Shown here: positions 1 to 9,136 of the stretch, piece by piece
How positions within the stretch are numbered: position 1 is the first letter of the stretch
Layout of the letters: each line of letters begins with the position of its first letter
Source: Pseudoalteromonas rubra
GTDB taxonomy: Bacteria; Pseudomonadota; Gammaproteobacteria; Enterobacterales; Alteromonadaceae
Reading direction: 5' to 3'
NCBI RefSeq assembly: GCF_000967655.1
Contig: NZ_JXYA01000010.1
Span: 109,845 to 173,844, forward strand
DNA length: 64,000 nt
The notes under the pieces: model-generated
What the model was told of the DNA's origin: nothing
The model's input: only the letters and a program-made list of their open reading frames with translations
The model's database searches: none
Position numbers and translations under genes: made by a program

Positions 1-1433
1 CCCTGTTCATCCTCAACCGCACTGATGGCCAGCCACTCGGGATAAATGGTGCCATCTTTACGCCGGTTCCAGATCTCGGCGGCCCACTCTCCTTTGGTTT
101 CAAGCGTATGCCACATATGTTCATAAAAACGTTTATCATGACGCCCCGAGCTGAGCAGGTTCGGTTTTTTGCCTAATACTTCCTGCTCCGGATAGCCGGT
201 TATGCGGGTAAAGGCCGGATTGACCGCCGTTATTTCAAGGTTGGCGTTGGTGGTCATGATCCCTTCCTGGGTCGCCTGATACACCGCCGCTGCGGTCTTC
301 AGCTCAGCTTCAACTTCTTTAAACTCAGTGACATCCACGCTGATATAAACATATCCGCCGTCTTCGGTGCGGGCGTGACGGATCTGCAGCCAGCGCCCGT
401 GCGCCGTTTTTTGCAATCGTTGTGGCGTATCACTTTGCTCATGCACAAACTCAGCATGGCGCAGTTGCCACTCATTCAGCGTTTGCGGAAACTGAGTGCG
501 ACATGCTACGCCATAGTGGCGAAGCCAGCACTGGTTGGTCAGCATCAGGGTGCCTTCGCTGTCGTAAAGTGCAAACCCTTCCTGCAGCCGCTCAATGGCG
601 TCATGCAGCAACTGGCTGGCCTGCAGTGCACGGTTTTTTGCCTTGTTTAAACGCTGCAAAATAAACAACAGCATCAGCAGCAAAACCACCGCCAGGCCAA
701 ATAACTGCTCGCTCAGCGTCCGGGTTTGGCGCAACTGAGCGCCGTGCAAATCCATTTGTGCCCGATACAGCCGGGCAAAGGCTTCTTTGCTGTTAATGGC
801 CAGATACTCCTGACGGGTTGCCCGCACCTGACGATAGTAATCGACTGCAACCTGAATATGATTGACGAAGCGACGGCTAAGCAGTGCGTGCTCAGGTTCG
901 GTTACCGTCGCCTGTGCCAAAGTGCGGATCCGGGTATCCAGCAGCAGTTCATCCAGCGACTGTCCAGAGGTGACCAGGCTTGCCAGTATGGTGCTGCCAA
1001 GCAGTGCCTGAGGGTGATTAGACGCAACCATTTCATCAAGCACCACCGGCAGGTAGGTCAGGCCATTTCGCATCCCTACCGCCTGGGTTTTTAATTGCTC
1101 CATAAGCACCATTTTATGCCTGAGCAACCTCAGATATGCCAGATACTCAATGCCTGCCTGGCGCGTTTGCTGCCTCTGTACCAGCTGCTGCAATGTCCTG
1201 TCTAGCTGCTGTAGTTCGTCAAAATGGCGCAAGCTGCCCACACTGAGTTCAAGCGCAAACTTATCTAATTTGGCATCGATGGATTTGGCATCAAACAAAT
1301 GCGACACCTGCTCGTGCTGACGCTCGCCGGTGGCAATATGCGCACGGAAGAAGTACACCATTAATGCCGTCAGCACCACGACTAACAAGCACTGGCCTAT
1401 CACCGGCAAGTTGATCTTTACGTTACGCTTCAT
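1..1433 (-). CDS. PAS-domain membrane sensor protein (partial, C-terminus beyond window)
   Basis: Reading the complement from the ATG at 1433 gives an open frame that runs off the left edge with no stop. It begins MKRNVKINLPVIGQCLLVVV, a first membrane segment. A long helical extracytoplasmic region follows, then a second hydrophobic segment (LFGLAVVLLLMLLFILQ) near residues 235-255. Two PAS domains come next; the second reads AVYQATQEGIMTTNANLEIT and continues NPAFTRITGYPEQEVLGKKP. The output domain is outside the window, so histidine kinase, GGDEF or GGDEF-EAL are all possible. The start overlaps the stop of the cytochrome c peroxidase gene as ATGA, so the two genes are translationally coupled and the sensor may monitor a related redox or peroxide signal. 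Membrane PAS sensor: confident. Output: unknown. Confidence 0.85.
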   Translation of the reverse strand, partial: MKRNVKINLPVIGQCLLVVVLTALMVYFFRAHIATGERQHEQVSHLFDAKSIDAKLDKFALELSVGSLRHFDELQQLDRTLQQLVQRQQTRQAGIEYLAYLRLLRHKMVLMEQLKTQAVGMRNGLTYLPVVLDEMVASNHPQALLGSTILASLVTSGQSLDELLLDTRIRTLAQATVTEPEHALLSRRFVNHIQVAVDYYRQVRATRQEYLAINSKEAFARLYRAQMDLHGAQLRQTRTLSEQLFGLAVVLLLMLLFILQRLNKAKNRALQASQLLHDAIERLQEGFALYDSEGTLMLTNQCWLRHYGVACRTQFPQTLNEWQLRHAEFVHEQSDTPQRLQKTAHGRWLQIRHARTEDGGYVYISVDVTEFKEVEAELKTAAAVYQATQEGIMTTNANLEITAVNPAFTRITGYPEQEVLGKKPNLLSSGRHDKRFYEHMWHTLETKGEWAAEIWNRRKDGTIYPEWLAISAVEDEQ

Positions 1434-2365
1434 GGCGTCATTTCCTGATGATGCCCAACCAGACTTTCGAGAAAGGCCGCAATGGCTGCAAGCTCTGCCT
1501 TACTGAGCGAGCGACCAAGCTGATAGCGGGCCATAGTATCAATGGCGCCTTCGAGGCTTTGCTCACTACCATCATGAAAAAAATAAGCCTGTCTGGCTGC
1601 CAGACGTAAACCCGGTACCTTAAAGGTAAACTTATCGGCTTCACGCTTTGTGACGTTGTACCTGCCATAATCTGCGGGCTCGATTGGGGTGCCGCGATCG
1701 CCAAAATAGTCACCAAACGTGCCCATTTTAGCAAACATATTACCGCCCACATTTTTACCCTGATGGCAATTGATACACCCATAATACTTAAACAAATGAT
1801 AGCCTTCCTGAGCCTGCTCAGACAAAGGCCCTTTACCTTGCAACCACAAATCAAACGGCGCATTCAGGGTGATCAGACTGCGCTCATAATGGGCAATGGC
1901 GTCGCTGATGGCATCACTCGACAGGCCGCCCTTGTATACCTGCTCAAACGCGCTGACAAATGACTTATCCTCGTTGAGTGTGGCGATTAGCTCAGGCCAG
2001 GTTGTTGCAAATTCCTTGGGGTTTTCTACGGGCAGCGTGACCTGCGCTTTTAAATCTATCGCCTTGCCATCCCAGGCCTGACGAATATTGAATACTGAGT
2101 TGTACACTGTGGGTGCCCTTACATCGCCAAGCCGTCCGGCTACGCCCTTTGAGCGCGGCACCTTATCGGCGCCATGGGTTGCCAGCTGATGACAAGATGC
2201 GCAGCTCACTTCGTTAGAGCGCGACAGTCGGGTGTCAAAAAACAGCTGCCGCCCCAGAGCCACTTTACGCTCATCCGTTGCGACACTATGTAAAGGTAAA
2301 ATGGGTTCGGCTGCTATACACACTGAACTGCTTAGTAATGCCCAAATCAGAAATCTCAGTATCAC
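1430..2365 (-). CDS. Di-haem cytochrome c peroxidase family protein
   Basis: The 311-residue protein starts with a signal peptide (MILRFLIWALLSSSVCIAAE). It has two haem c-binding CxxCH motifs: CASCH near residue 55 and CINCH near residue 195. The spacing and the sequence around them (LGRQLFFDTRLSRSNEVSCASCH, here quoted only for its CxxCH; FFHDGSEQSLEGAI near the C-terminus) fit the CcpA/MauG family. Members reduce hydrogen peroxide in the periplasm with electrons from c-type cytochromes, or carry out oxidative protein modification. Length fits a two-domain peroxidase without the extra haem of MauG-type fusions. It is the first gene of a two-gene unit with the PAS sensor downstream (4-base ATGA overlap). 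Peroxidase versus MauG-like activity cannot be decided from sequence alone. Confidence 0.9.
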   Translation of the reverse strand: MILRFLIWALLSSSVCIAAEPILPLHSVATDERKVALGRQLFFDTRLSRSNEVSCASCHQLATHGADKVPRSKGVAGRLGDVRAPTVYNSVFNIRQAWDGKAIDLKAQVTLPVENPKEFATTWPELIATLNEDKSFVSAFEQVYKGGLSSDAISDAIAHYERSLITLNAPFDLWLQGKGPLSEQAQEGYHLFKYYGCINCHQGKNVGGNMFAKMGTFGDYFGDRGTPIEPADYGRYNVTKREADKFTFKVPGLRLAARQAYFFHDGSEQSLEGAIDTMARYQLGRSLSKAELAAIAAFLESLVGHHQEMTP

Positions 2366-2592
2366 GCTTTAGTACCACTCACAGGGGCTAAACACCTTAC
2401 TAATGTAGCAATTGCAAGTGTCGGCTGATTTGATTTGGAATAAAGAAACCGCTATCTAAAACGCATAGCGCTCAGCTTCGGCCAGTTAATCGCACCTTAT
2501 TTAACTCCGCCGACAATAAATTCTGATAACGAGAGGTGCAACTTAAAATTTTGTCTAAACTTGTGAGATAAGAAGCTTTTTTACTTTAGTTT

Positions 2593-4986
2593 ATGCAATT
2601 AAAAACACGCCTGATGGTGATCCTGGGTTTAACTGCGCTGGCCCCAATGCTGGTGATTTTTTTGCTGGCAATGCTGCACAGCACCGAGCAGGCAAAACGC
2701 CTGAGTATCTCGGCTGCCCAGGCCAAAGTGTATAACGCCGCAGCCATCTTTGACCGTTACTTTGCCAAGCGCAAAAGCGAAGTGGCCACGTTGGCACGTC
2801 AGCCCACCTTAAAAACCATGAACTTTGAGCAAATCGCGCCCATTTTACACAGTGAAAAAGCCGCCCATCAGCAAACCTACGAGAAGTTCATACTTGGCCG
2901 GCCCGACGGCAGCTTTCATAACACCGAAGGCGGCAACCCTTTTCAAAACATGCTCAGAACATTTGACGACAAAGCCCCCGACTCGCGTAAAAGAACCATT
3001 ACACGGCGCGACTACTGGCAACAAACCATTGGCCGCAATGTCAATCAAAAAGCCGAAGTGTATGTATCTGAACCCATGATCTCCTACACCACGGGCGTCA
3101 AACAAATTGTGGTGGCCGCTACCATACTGGCAAACGATGGTAAGGTGGCCGGTTTACTTGGTGGCAGTGTTCCCTGGCGTGAAATAGACCGGCTGGTGCA
3201 GGCGGTGTCTAAACAGGTTGTACATCAATTTTACGACAATGCCCGATTTATGCTGGTTTCCCAGGAAGGCATTTACATGTACCACTGGCAGCCGGACAAA
3301 ATCATTCAGCTCAAACGCGAGCAAGGGCAGTTTGTGGTTAATGACATTGGTGAGAGAATTGCCATTCGTTTAAAGGTCACTGAAGAGGCTGATCCACAAC
3401 TACAAGAAATCGGCCTGAAAATGATCGCCGGGTTTAACGGCTACGCTAAGTTAGCGCAAACCCCTGCCCGTCCTAAGTCGTACATTTTTTATGCCCCGGT
3501 AAAATCCGCAGGCTACAGCATTGCCTTAACTTTGCCTGAGCATGTGGTGTTTGCCCCTGTGTACGCGTTACGTCAGCAGCTGCTTATCATTCTGGGGTTT
3601 GCCGTGGCGATTTCATTACTGGTTGCCTGGCGTTTTTCCAACAGTATTTATCAGCCCATTGCGAAGCTTACCAAGGCCGCACAGGCACTAACCCAGGGCA
3701 ACTTTAATGTGTCGTTATCTACCCGGGGTAAAGACGAGCTGGCCAATCTCGGCCGTGCCTTTGCCCAAATGCGCGATAAAGTGTTCCAGCGCGAATCCGA
3801 ACTGGAACAACGGGTCGATGAGCGCACTGAAGCTTTGGAGCTGGCGAAGCTGGCCGCGGAAGAAGCCGCCAATGCCAAAAGCCGTTTTCTGGCCAATATG
3901 AGTCATGAAATACGCACGCCAATGAATGGCATTTTGGGCACTTTGCAGTTGCTGAACCAACAAAACAACTTCAACGAAGAGCAGGCTACGCTTATCCGGG
4001 TTGCCAATGAATCTGGGCAGAGCCTGCTGACGCTTATCAACGACATTCTCGACATTTCTAAGTTAGATCAGGGCGAGGTGTCGCTGTATTTTGAACCCTT
4101 TGATCTGTACGCTGTATTGCACCATCTGGAACAGCTGTTTAGCGAAAAGGTCATCGAAAAGCGGCTGCGTTTTCAATTGGTGATCGGTGACACTGTGCCC
4201 AAAGAGGTGGTAACCGATAAACACCGTCTGCAACAAGTACTACTGAACCTGCTCAATAATGCCATCAAGTTCACCCACGAAGGCTATATCCGGCTGGAAG
4301 TCGAAAATATTGGCAATATGGAGCAGGTAATGCTCAAGTTTACTGTTGCTGACAGCGGCATTGGCATTGCAAAAGATAAGCTCCCGCATATCTTTAATCC
4401 CTTTTATCAGGAAGACGAAAGTACTACCCGGCGATACGGTGGCTCCGGGCTGGGCCTGAGTATTTGTCAGCAGATCATTGAGCTGTGCGGCGGCCACCTC
4501 AACTGCCAGTCACAACAAGGAGAAGGCACACAATTTGACTTTAACTGGCCTGTTTCGCCGTGTTGCCTGATCTATTCCGAAGACAGCGATCAGATAACAC
4601 TGGGCGCACTTCATGGCCATGTTTTGCTCGCAGAAGACAATGCGGTCAACCAGATTGTCACCAAAGCCATTTTGGAAAAACTGGGCCTGAGTGTCACCAT
4701 AGTCACCGATGGCCAGCAGGCGCTGCAACAGCTGGAAAAAGAACATTATGATCTGGTTCTGATGGACATGCACATGCCCAATATGGATGGCATAGAGGCC
4801 ACCAAAGCGATCCGCAAAATGCCGCAGCACCTGCAGCTGACCATTATTGCACTGACCGCCAACGTACTGATCAAAGACATTGAAGCCTGCTTTGCCGCCG
4901 GTATGGACGACTACATCAGTAAGCCCATCGCGCTGGAGCAACTCAAAACCGTGCTCGATAAATGGCTAGCGGTAAAAAATGGCTAA
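2593..4986 (+). CDS. Hybrid sensor histidine kinase/response regulator
   Basis: The 797-residue protein has an N-terminal membrane segment (residues about 8-28), a large periplasmic dCache-type sensor region and a second membrane segment near residues 332-350 (LLIILGFAVAISLLVAW). A HAMP linker and short coiled coil follow. The HisKA domain carries the phospho-acceptor in SHEIRTPMNG near residue 437. The HATPase has the N box (LLNLLNNAIKFTH) and G boxes (DSGIGI, GGSGLGLSI). A C-terminal REC domain has LLAEDNAVNQ and the receiver aspartate in VLMDMHMPNMDG. It therefore phosphorelays internally from His to Asp; no Hpt domain is present. The ligand is unknown. Its 3' end overlaps the convergent cupin gene by 21 bases, and no partner response regulator lies next to it. 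Confidence 0.93.
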   Translation: MQLKTRLMVILGLTALAPMLVIFLLAMLHSTEQAKRLSISAAQAKVYNAAAIFDRYFAKRKSEVATLARQPTLKTMNFEQIAPILHSEKAAHQQTYEKFILGRPDGSFHNTEGGNPFQNMLRTFDDKAPDSRKRTITRRDYWQQTIGRNVNQKAEVYVSEPMISYTTGVKQIVVAATILANDGKVAGLLGGSVPWREIDRLVQAVSKQVVHQFYDNARFMLVSQEGIYMYHWQPDKIIQLKREQGQFVVNDIGERIAIRLKVTEEADPQLQEIGLKMIAGFNGYAKLAQTPARPKSYIFYAPVKSAGYSIALTLPEHVVFAPVYALRQQLLIILGFAVAISLLVAWRFSNSIYQPIAKLTKAAQALTQGNFNVSLSTRGKDELANLGRAFAQMRDKVFQRESELEQRVDERTEALELAKLAAEEAANAKSRFLANMSHEIRTPMNGILGTLQLLNQQNNFNEEQATLIRVANESGQSLLTLINDILDISKLDQGEVSLYFEPFDLYAVLHHLEQLFSEKVIEKRLRFQLVIGDTVPKEVVTDKHRLQQVLLNLLNNAIKFTHEGYIRLEVENIGNMEQVMLKFTVADSGIGIAKDKLPHIFNPFYQEDESTTRRYGGSGLGLSICQQIIELCGGHLNCQSQQGEGTQFDFNWPVSPCCLIYSEDSDQITLGALHGHVLLAEDNAVNQIVTKAILEKLGLSVTIVTDGQQALQQLEKEHYDLVLMDMHMPNMDGIEATKAIRKMPQHLQLTIIALTANVLIKDIEACFAAGMDDYISKPIALEQLKTVLDKWLAVKNG

Positions 4987-5280
4987 CCAGATAGTTTCCT
5001 GCTCAGGATCGGTCCAGCTAACTTTATGCTTACAGTGCGCGGGAATGTTGAGGTGATCTCCGGCGCTCAGGCGCTCAACCCGGCCATCTTCAAAGGTTAA
5101 TTCACCTGCACCTTGCAGTACCAGAACCCACTCATGCTCATCCTGATCGTACCAACCCTGAGGTGGCGAGGTATGTCCTTTGGATACAATGCGCTCTATT
5201 TTGAGCTGCTCATGAGACAGTAATGTCTGGAAGACTTCGTTGCTGAGGTCTGCGGGAATATCAGAAAACAGGTTATTCAT
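4966..5280 (-). CDS. Small cupin-domain protein
   Basis: This 104-residue single-domain cupin contains the first cupin motif region (GWYDQDEHEWVLVLQGAGEL) and the second (LSAGDHLNIPAHCKHKV). Metal ligands are recognisable: His and Glu in EHEW and His in the IPAHCKHKV segment. Stand-alone cupins of this size bind a metal and often act as small isomerases, dioxygenases or sensors; the substrate is not inferable. Its C-terminal codons overlap those of the histidine kinase gene on the opposite strand, so the two transcripts converge. Fold assignment is confident, function is not. Confidence 0.85.
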   Translation of the reverse strand: MNNLFSDIPADLSNEVFQTLLSHEQLKIERIVSKGHTSPPQGWYDQDEHEWVLVLQGAGELTFEDGRVERLSAGDHLNIPAHCKHKVSWTDPEQETIWLAIFYR

Positions 5281-5359
5281 TGCTCACCGGTGTATTTTAA
5301 AAAACATATCGTAACTTAGGCGAACTAAAAAGAGAATGAATTGAAAGGGAAGAGAGATT

Positions 5360-5435
<76 letters not shown>

Positions 5436-5530
5436 AAATCGACGACAAAGATACTAGAAGATTTTTCTGCCTTTGAAAACCCCCAAATGTAACTTTTTTA
5501 AAGTAATTAGGCTGTTAGATTAATTTTCAG

Positions 5531-5565
5531 CCAAACAGGGCGATATTTACTATCGCCCTGTTTGG
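5531..5565 (-). terminator. Perfect 15-bp inverted repeat, probable transcription terminator
   Basis: CCAAACAGGGCGATA and TATCGCCCTGTTTGG are exact reverse complements separated by a 5-base loop. The hairpin lies 31 bases beyond the stop of the FMN reductase gene on the - strand. The tract after it on the - strand (CTGAAAATTAATC) has only a weak U run, so termination strength is uncertain. Confidence 0.65.
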
Positions 5566-5596
5566 TTGTGCTGCTGCAAATGCGCCCAGGGGTTGC

Positions 5597-6121
5597 TTAG
5601 TGCAGGAGTTGTAATGCGGCTTCAAGCTGTTGTTTAAGCTCGGTATTTGTCAGCTCGCCTGCTTCTGAGTCGAAGTTATCGAAAAAGCTAGGCACCGACA
5701 GACTAGCTTTAACGTCTGCGGCAAAGAAAGGAGCCGATCCCACCGCCGATGCCAGCACGCTCTGTGCGCCACCCGGGCCCGGCGATGTTGCCATCATCAG
5801 CATCGGCGTATTCTGGTAAACCTGTTTATCTATGCGCGACGTCCAGTCAAACAAGTTCTTGTAAGCGGCGGAATAACTGCCATTGTGCTCGGCGAAAGAC
5901 ACAACGATTGCATCGGCGGCACCAATTTTGGCAAAAAAGCGCTGGGCCTGATCCGGAATGCCGCTCTGGGTCTCGCGCTCAATGCTGTAAATCGGCATTT
6001 CGTAGTCATTCAGGTCAAGCACTTCAACTTCGGCATTAGGGATCAACGAAGCTGCATAACTGGCTAACTGTTGGTTGATTGACTGGCGACTGTTACTGGC
6101 TGCAAATACTAAAACTTTCAT
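5597..6121 (-). CDS. NAD(P)H-dependent FMN reductase family protein
   Basis: The 174-residue flavodoxin-like protein begins MKVLVFAASNSRQSINQQLA, the FMN phosphate-binding loop of NADPH-dependent FMN reductases (SxxxSxNxxL type). It has the second conserved flavin segment (VSFAEHNGSYSAAYKNLFDW) and MMATSPGPGGAQSVL. Such enzymes reduce free or bound FMN, quinones or azo compounds in the cytosol. It is divergently transcribed from a LysR-type gene with a 143-base intergenic region, the usual layout in which the regulator controls the reductase. The physiological substrate is not inferable. Confidence 0.9.
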   Translation of the reverse strand: MKVLVFAASNSRQSINQQLASYAASLIPNAEVEVLDLNDYEMPIYSIERETQSGIPDQAQRFFAKIGAADAIVVSFAEHNGSYSAAYKNLFDWTSRIDKQVYQNTPMLMMATSPGPGGAQSVLASAVGSAPFFAADVKASLSVPSFFDNFDSEAGELTNTELKQQLEAALQLLH

Positions 6122-6264
6122 GGTGTTACCCTCTCACAATAAGTCTGAATTTAGATTCACCTGACGCCACACTTCACGCTGTGTTTGCCTCAAGCTGATG
6201 ACAACCAGTGTATATTAGGTTTTAATAATGATTAATAGAGCAAAAGTAAAGTTACTATTTCCAT

Positions 6265-7185
6265 ATGAATAACAATCTTTTTGAAGGCATAGAGATCTTC
6301 ACTGAAGTGGTCGAGAGCCAGAGCTTTATTGCCGCAGCCCAGAAGCTGGGTCACTCGCCTTCTCATATCAGCAAAGTGATTGCCCGGCTTGAGGAGCGGC
6401 TGGGTGTCCGGCTGTTAAATCGCACCACCCGCACCCTGGCTTTGACGCCCGAGGGTGAATCGTATTACCAAAACTGTACCCGGCTTATCCAGGATGCGCA
6501 GGCAGCCGCTCAACAGCTGAATGTGGCCGATGATATCCCGCGCGGCACGCTGAAAATCACCTGTCCGGTGGCATTCAGCACGGATTACTTGCAACCTGTT
6601 TTGGCCGAGTATCTGAATCGTTATCCTAATGTCTCGCTTGAATGGGATCTTGAAGACAAAGCCGTTGATGTGATTGGCGATGGCTATGATCTGGCGGTAC
6701 GGGCAACGCCTCAGCTGGAGGAATCCAGCCTGATCTGTAAACGGGTCTATCGATGCAAGACCTATATTGTTGCCAGCCCGGATTATCTCAGCCGGTTTGG
6801 GCAGCCACATCACCCCAAGGAGTTACAAAAACACCACAGCATTTGTTATAGCAACCTCAAAACCCCCGACCGCTGGGAGTTTAAAGATAAACAGGGTAAC
6901 GCATTTCATGTGGACGTAAGGCAAAGGATCTTATGTAACAATGGTCATATGCAAACCGCCATGGCACGCGACGGAATAGGCATTGCGCGTCTGCCCGCCT
7001 TTTATGTCGACAGCTTAATCGCACAGCAGCAGCTCGTCACTCTGTTTCCCGACTACCCGCAGCCCGATGTGAATGTGTATGTGGTGTATCCCAGCCGCCG
7101 CCACCTCTCACCCAAAGTACGGCACTTTATTGATCTGTTGACGGAGCATTTTGAGCACATTCTCGAATCGCGACCGGTATTTTGA
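6265..7185 (+). CDS. LysR-family transcriptional regulator
   Basis: The 306-residue protein has an N-terminal winged helix-turn-helix (FTEVVESQSFIAAAQKLGHS, then PSHISKVIARLEERLGVRLL) and the LysR substrate-binding domain, including GTLKITCPVAFSTDYLQPVL and the conserved DGYDLAVRA. Length and sequence match the large subgroup of LysR regulators that act on adjacent oxidoreductases. It diverges from the FMN reductase gene, which is the likely target; the shared intergenic region 6122-6264 should hold the operator. It marks the left end of the chromosomal backbone before the AT-rich island. Confidence 0.92.
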   Translation: MNNNLFEGIEIFTEVVESQSFIAAAQKLGHSPSHISKVIARLEERLGVRLLNRTTRTLALTPEGESYYQNCTRLIQDAQAAAQQLNVADDIPRGTLKITCPVAFSTDYLQPVLAEYLNRYPNVSLEWDLEDKAVDVIGDGYDLAVRATPQLEESSLICKRVYRCKTYIVASPDYLSRFGQPHHPKELQKHHSICYSNLKTPDRWEFKDKQGNAFHVDVRQRILCNNGHMQTAMARDGIGIARLPAFYVDSLIAQQQLVTLFPDYPQPDVNVYVVYPSRRHLSPKVRHFIDLLTEHFEHILESRPVF

Positions 7186-7563
7186 ACCTGTCGTGCCCTG
7201 TCGCCAGGGTGATTTTCATCCTGGCAAACAAACCACATAGTTGCCATCAATTACGCAACCTGCCTGATGCAATTTGCGTCCTGAGTCAGATCGGCGCCGC
7301 AACAGCACACAGTATAGACAGCAACAAAGCCAAGCTTACCCTGAGAGATAGTCAGGCAGAACTGCGTTTACACATTGAAATGCATTTCAATCAATGTAAA
7401 TTATGTTATGTTAACATCTGATTTTTAGTTAAAGATATACCTAAGGTAGCAATGCTTTTTTGGGTTAATCTGAGAAAAGTAAGACTTCAATTTTGTAATT
7501 ACCGCGCATTTACTATAAAGAGCTTTAAAATTTATAATTAATGTACTTATAAAGGAATATAGT
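7186..7563. other. Non-coding stretch at the left island border
   Basis: I see no convincing gene here. The open frame on the + strand after the LysR stop (7182-7421) has no family resemblance and no good ribosome-binding site. Base composition shifts toward A+T around 7400, which is where the accessory region appears to begin. Confidence 0.5.
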
Positions 7564-7704
7564 ATGGAAGGCATAAGTTATATTTTTGGCATCCTAGGCA
7601 TGTCATTTGGTATGGCAGGGTTCGTTTTTGGCATGTACTCAGTAAGTAGAATTAATAAGGTTGAAAAGCAACTAAAGAACTTTAACACTTCTAAAGATCT
7701 GTGA
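7564..7704 (+). CDS. Small single-span membrane protein (46 aa), unknown function
   Basis: An ATG preceded by AAAGGAATATAGT opens a 46-codon frame. It has one hydrophobic glycine-rich span (GISYIFGILGMSFGMAGFVF) followed by a short basic/amphipathic tail (SRINKVEKQLKNFNTSKDL) that could form a small coiled coil. I do not recognise a named family. It sits alone, about 1.2 kb upstream of the RiPP precursor. Another small membrane ORF of similar design (32 aa) lies at 63306, but the two sequences are not clearly homologous. Confidence 0.5.
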   Translation: MEGISYIFGILGMSFGMAGFVFGMYSVSRINKVEKQLKNFNTSKDL

Positions 7705-7887
7705 TTGAACACTTATTAAACTTACCTTTTGGGTTTTTGTGGCCAATATTATTCGAGCAACACTAAGCGCTATAACACGAAAAAAGTTTGAAATCTGAAG
7801 CACTTTAAAATGCAAGCACGTTTAGTAAAAAATATAAGATCACAAAACTGTATCAAAACACAGCGCTGTGATCTAACCCTTATACCC

Positions 7888-8385
7888 TCAATCTCTTGTT
7901 AACCAAACAAATTCGTATTCAAACACCTCGTTGAAAACACCTTTAAAGGTTGCAGGAAGTAATACGAAATTCACAATGCTATTTACAAGAATACACATTG
8001 TCCGGTCGAAAACGCTAAGTTGTAATGAGTGCTTTTGCTGCACAAACGAATGAACTACTAATAATGATTGCAAAAGGGTGTTCGTTAAAGTAACTGTAAA
8101 AGTAACCCACCCCCAATCAAATCACATTGCAAACGGCAATAGAACAACCGCAGGTGCTACAGCAAATTGAAAATTGAAAATTGAAAAATAAGCTGCTGAA
8201 AAGAGATAAAAAAGAAAGTACAAAGAGCCTTGGCTACTGGTGTCTTCACTCTCTAAAAGGCACAATTTTCCAGAAAAAGTGATCAAGCCGTATAGTATGA
8301 GAATGCAGATAGAAACGGATTTCGAGATCAAAAAAGTGTTTCGGTTTGGGCTTGGCTCAGACTTGCACAGAACAAACAAAATCAA
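7888..8385 (-). pseudogene. Hydrophobic reading frame interrupted by a stop (decayed membrane protein?)
   Basis: On the complement a frame from a TTG at 8385 encodes a hydrophobic 87-residue product with spans such as SICILILYGLITFSG and FLFYLFSAAYFSIFNFQFAV, ending at a TGA at 8122-8124. The same frame continues without shift as FDWGWVTFTVTLTNTLLQSL and stays open to 7888. So this may be one membrane-protein gene broken by a single nonsense codon, or only chance open frames in AT-rich DNA. No family is recognised. Its position upstream of the precursor would fit a lost immunity gene, but that is speculation. Confidence 0.25.
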
Positions 8386-8887
8386 TCGCCTGGATATACT
8401 GTTGTTGCTGGTTCACTGGTTCAGCATGTTGCTGGGTGCTGTGATAGATAAAGCAGGAAAAACTTAGATGTCAGTGATGCAATTGAAATATAAAGGCTAT
8501 TTGTGGGGCTCCTTTGGATCTACAGCTTGGTGAATTAATTGGCAGCTATTTTTGATAACAAATAAGCAGGGCTAGACTTATAGCCAATTTAAAATATCTG
8601 GGTGAGTATGCATGTCAATCCTGCTGCCGTTTCAACAAAGAGTAATTTGAAAAACCCCGATGGCTAAGTAAGCTGTATGACTGTGAATGTTGAAAATATT
8701 ATAAAACCTTCAAGAAAATCGACATTTAAAAGTCTAAAAAAAAACGCCAAATAGATTATAAAAACAATTAACAGACATTCATAAAAAAACAATGAAAAAC
8801 CTTTGCTTTTCCACTCTGCATAGCTAACATCTACATCGCTAATTATAGCAAAACAACACTTTTAAATATAAACAAAAGGAATAAATC

Positions 8888-9067
8888 ATGATTAATCATG
8901 TTTTTGATATCGAAACAAACCAAGACACTCTTGATCTTTTCGCTGAAGAACTCCCAGAGCAGGTTCAACTACTTTCTGATTGTATGAGTTCAGCGAGTTC
9001 TGCTAGCTGCTGTACTTGTACTGGTTCATTCGGCAGTATGGGTAGTGTTGTAAGTACTGGTGGTTAA
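8888..9067 (+). CDS. RiPP precursor peptide (59 aa, thiopeptide/goadsporin-type core)
   Basis: An ATG eight bases after AAAGG opens a 59-codon gene too short for routine ORF calling. Residues 1-30 form an acidic leader (DIETNQDTLDLFAEELPEQV then QLL), like LanB/YcaO-recognised leaders. Residues 30-59 are almost only Ser, Thr, Cys, Gly and Ala: SDCMSSASSAS, then CCTCTGSFGSMGSVVSTGG. Cysteines at 32, 41, 42 and 44 can become thiazoles; Ser and Thr can become dehydroamino acids or oxazoles through the LanB pair and YcaO encoded on the opposite strand. The leader/core boundary is not certain (after L29 or within SDCMSSA). The C-terminus Thr-Gly-Gly is unusual and resembles substrates of E1-like enzymes; the Ser/Gly tail also recalls class IIb microcins. 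It heads the + strand gene string. Confidence 0.88.
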   Translation: MINHVFDIETNQDTLDLFAEELPEQVQLLSDCMSSASSASCCTCTGSFGSMGSVVSTGG

Positions 9068-9092
9068 TCGACTGCATCTGCCCTAACAAATT

Positions 9093-9126
9093 AAAATTGA
9101 GTGGTCTTAAAGACCATTCAATTTTT
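9093..9126 (+). terminator. Hairpin attenuator between precursor and downstream genes
   Basis: AAAATTGAGTGGTC (9093-9106) pairs with GACCATTCAATTTT (9112-9125) with a single G-U mismatch and a 5-base loop. A short T run (9122-9126) directly follows. It lies 25 bases after the precursor stop and just before the GAGG ribosome-binding site of the sulfur-carrier gene. It should act as a partial terminator, giving more precursor mRNA than enzyme mRNA, as is common in RiPP operons. Confidence 0.72.
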
Positions 9127-9136
9127 GAGGAATTTT

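Noticed and set aside
375..1094. Open frames on the + strand inside the partial sensor gene
   Set aside because: They are antisense to a continuous PAS-protein frame on the other strand with clear domain sequence.
8240..8467. 75-residue + strand ORF upstream of the precursor
   Set aside because: No ribosome-binding site, no family resemblance, and it overlaps a hydrophobic frame on the other strand.
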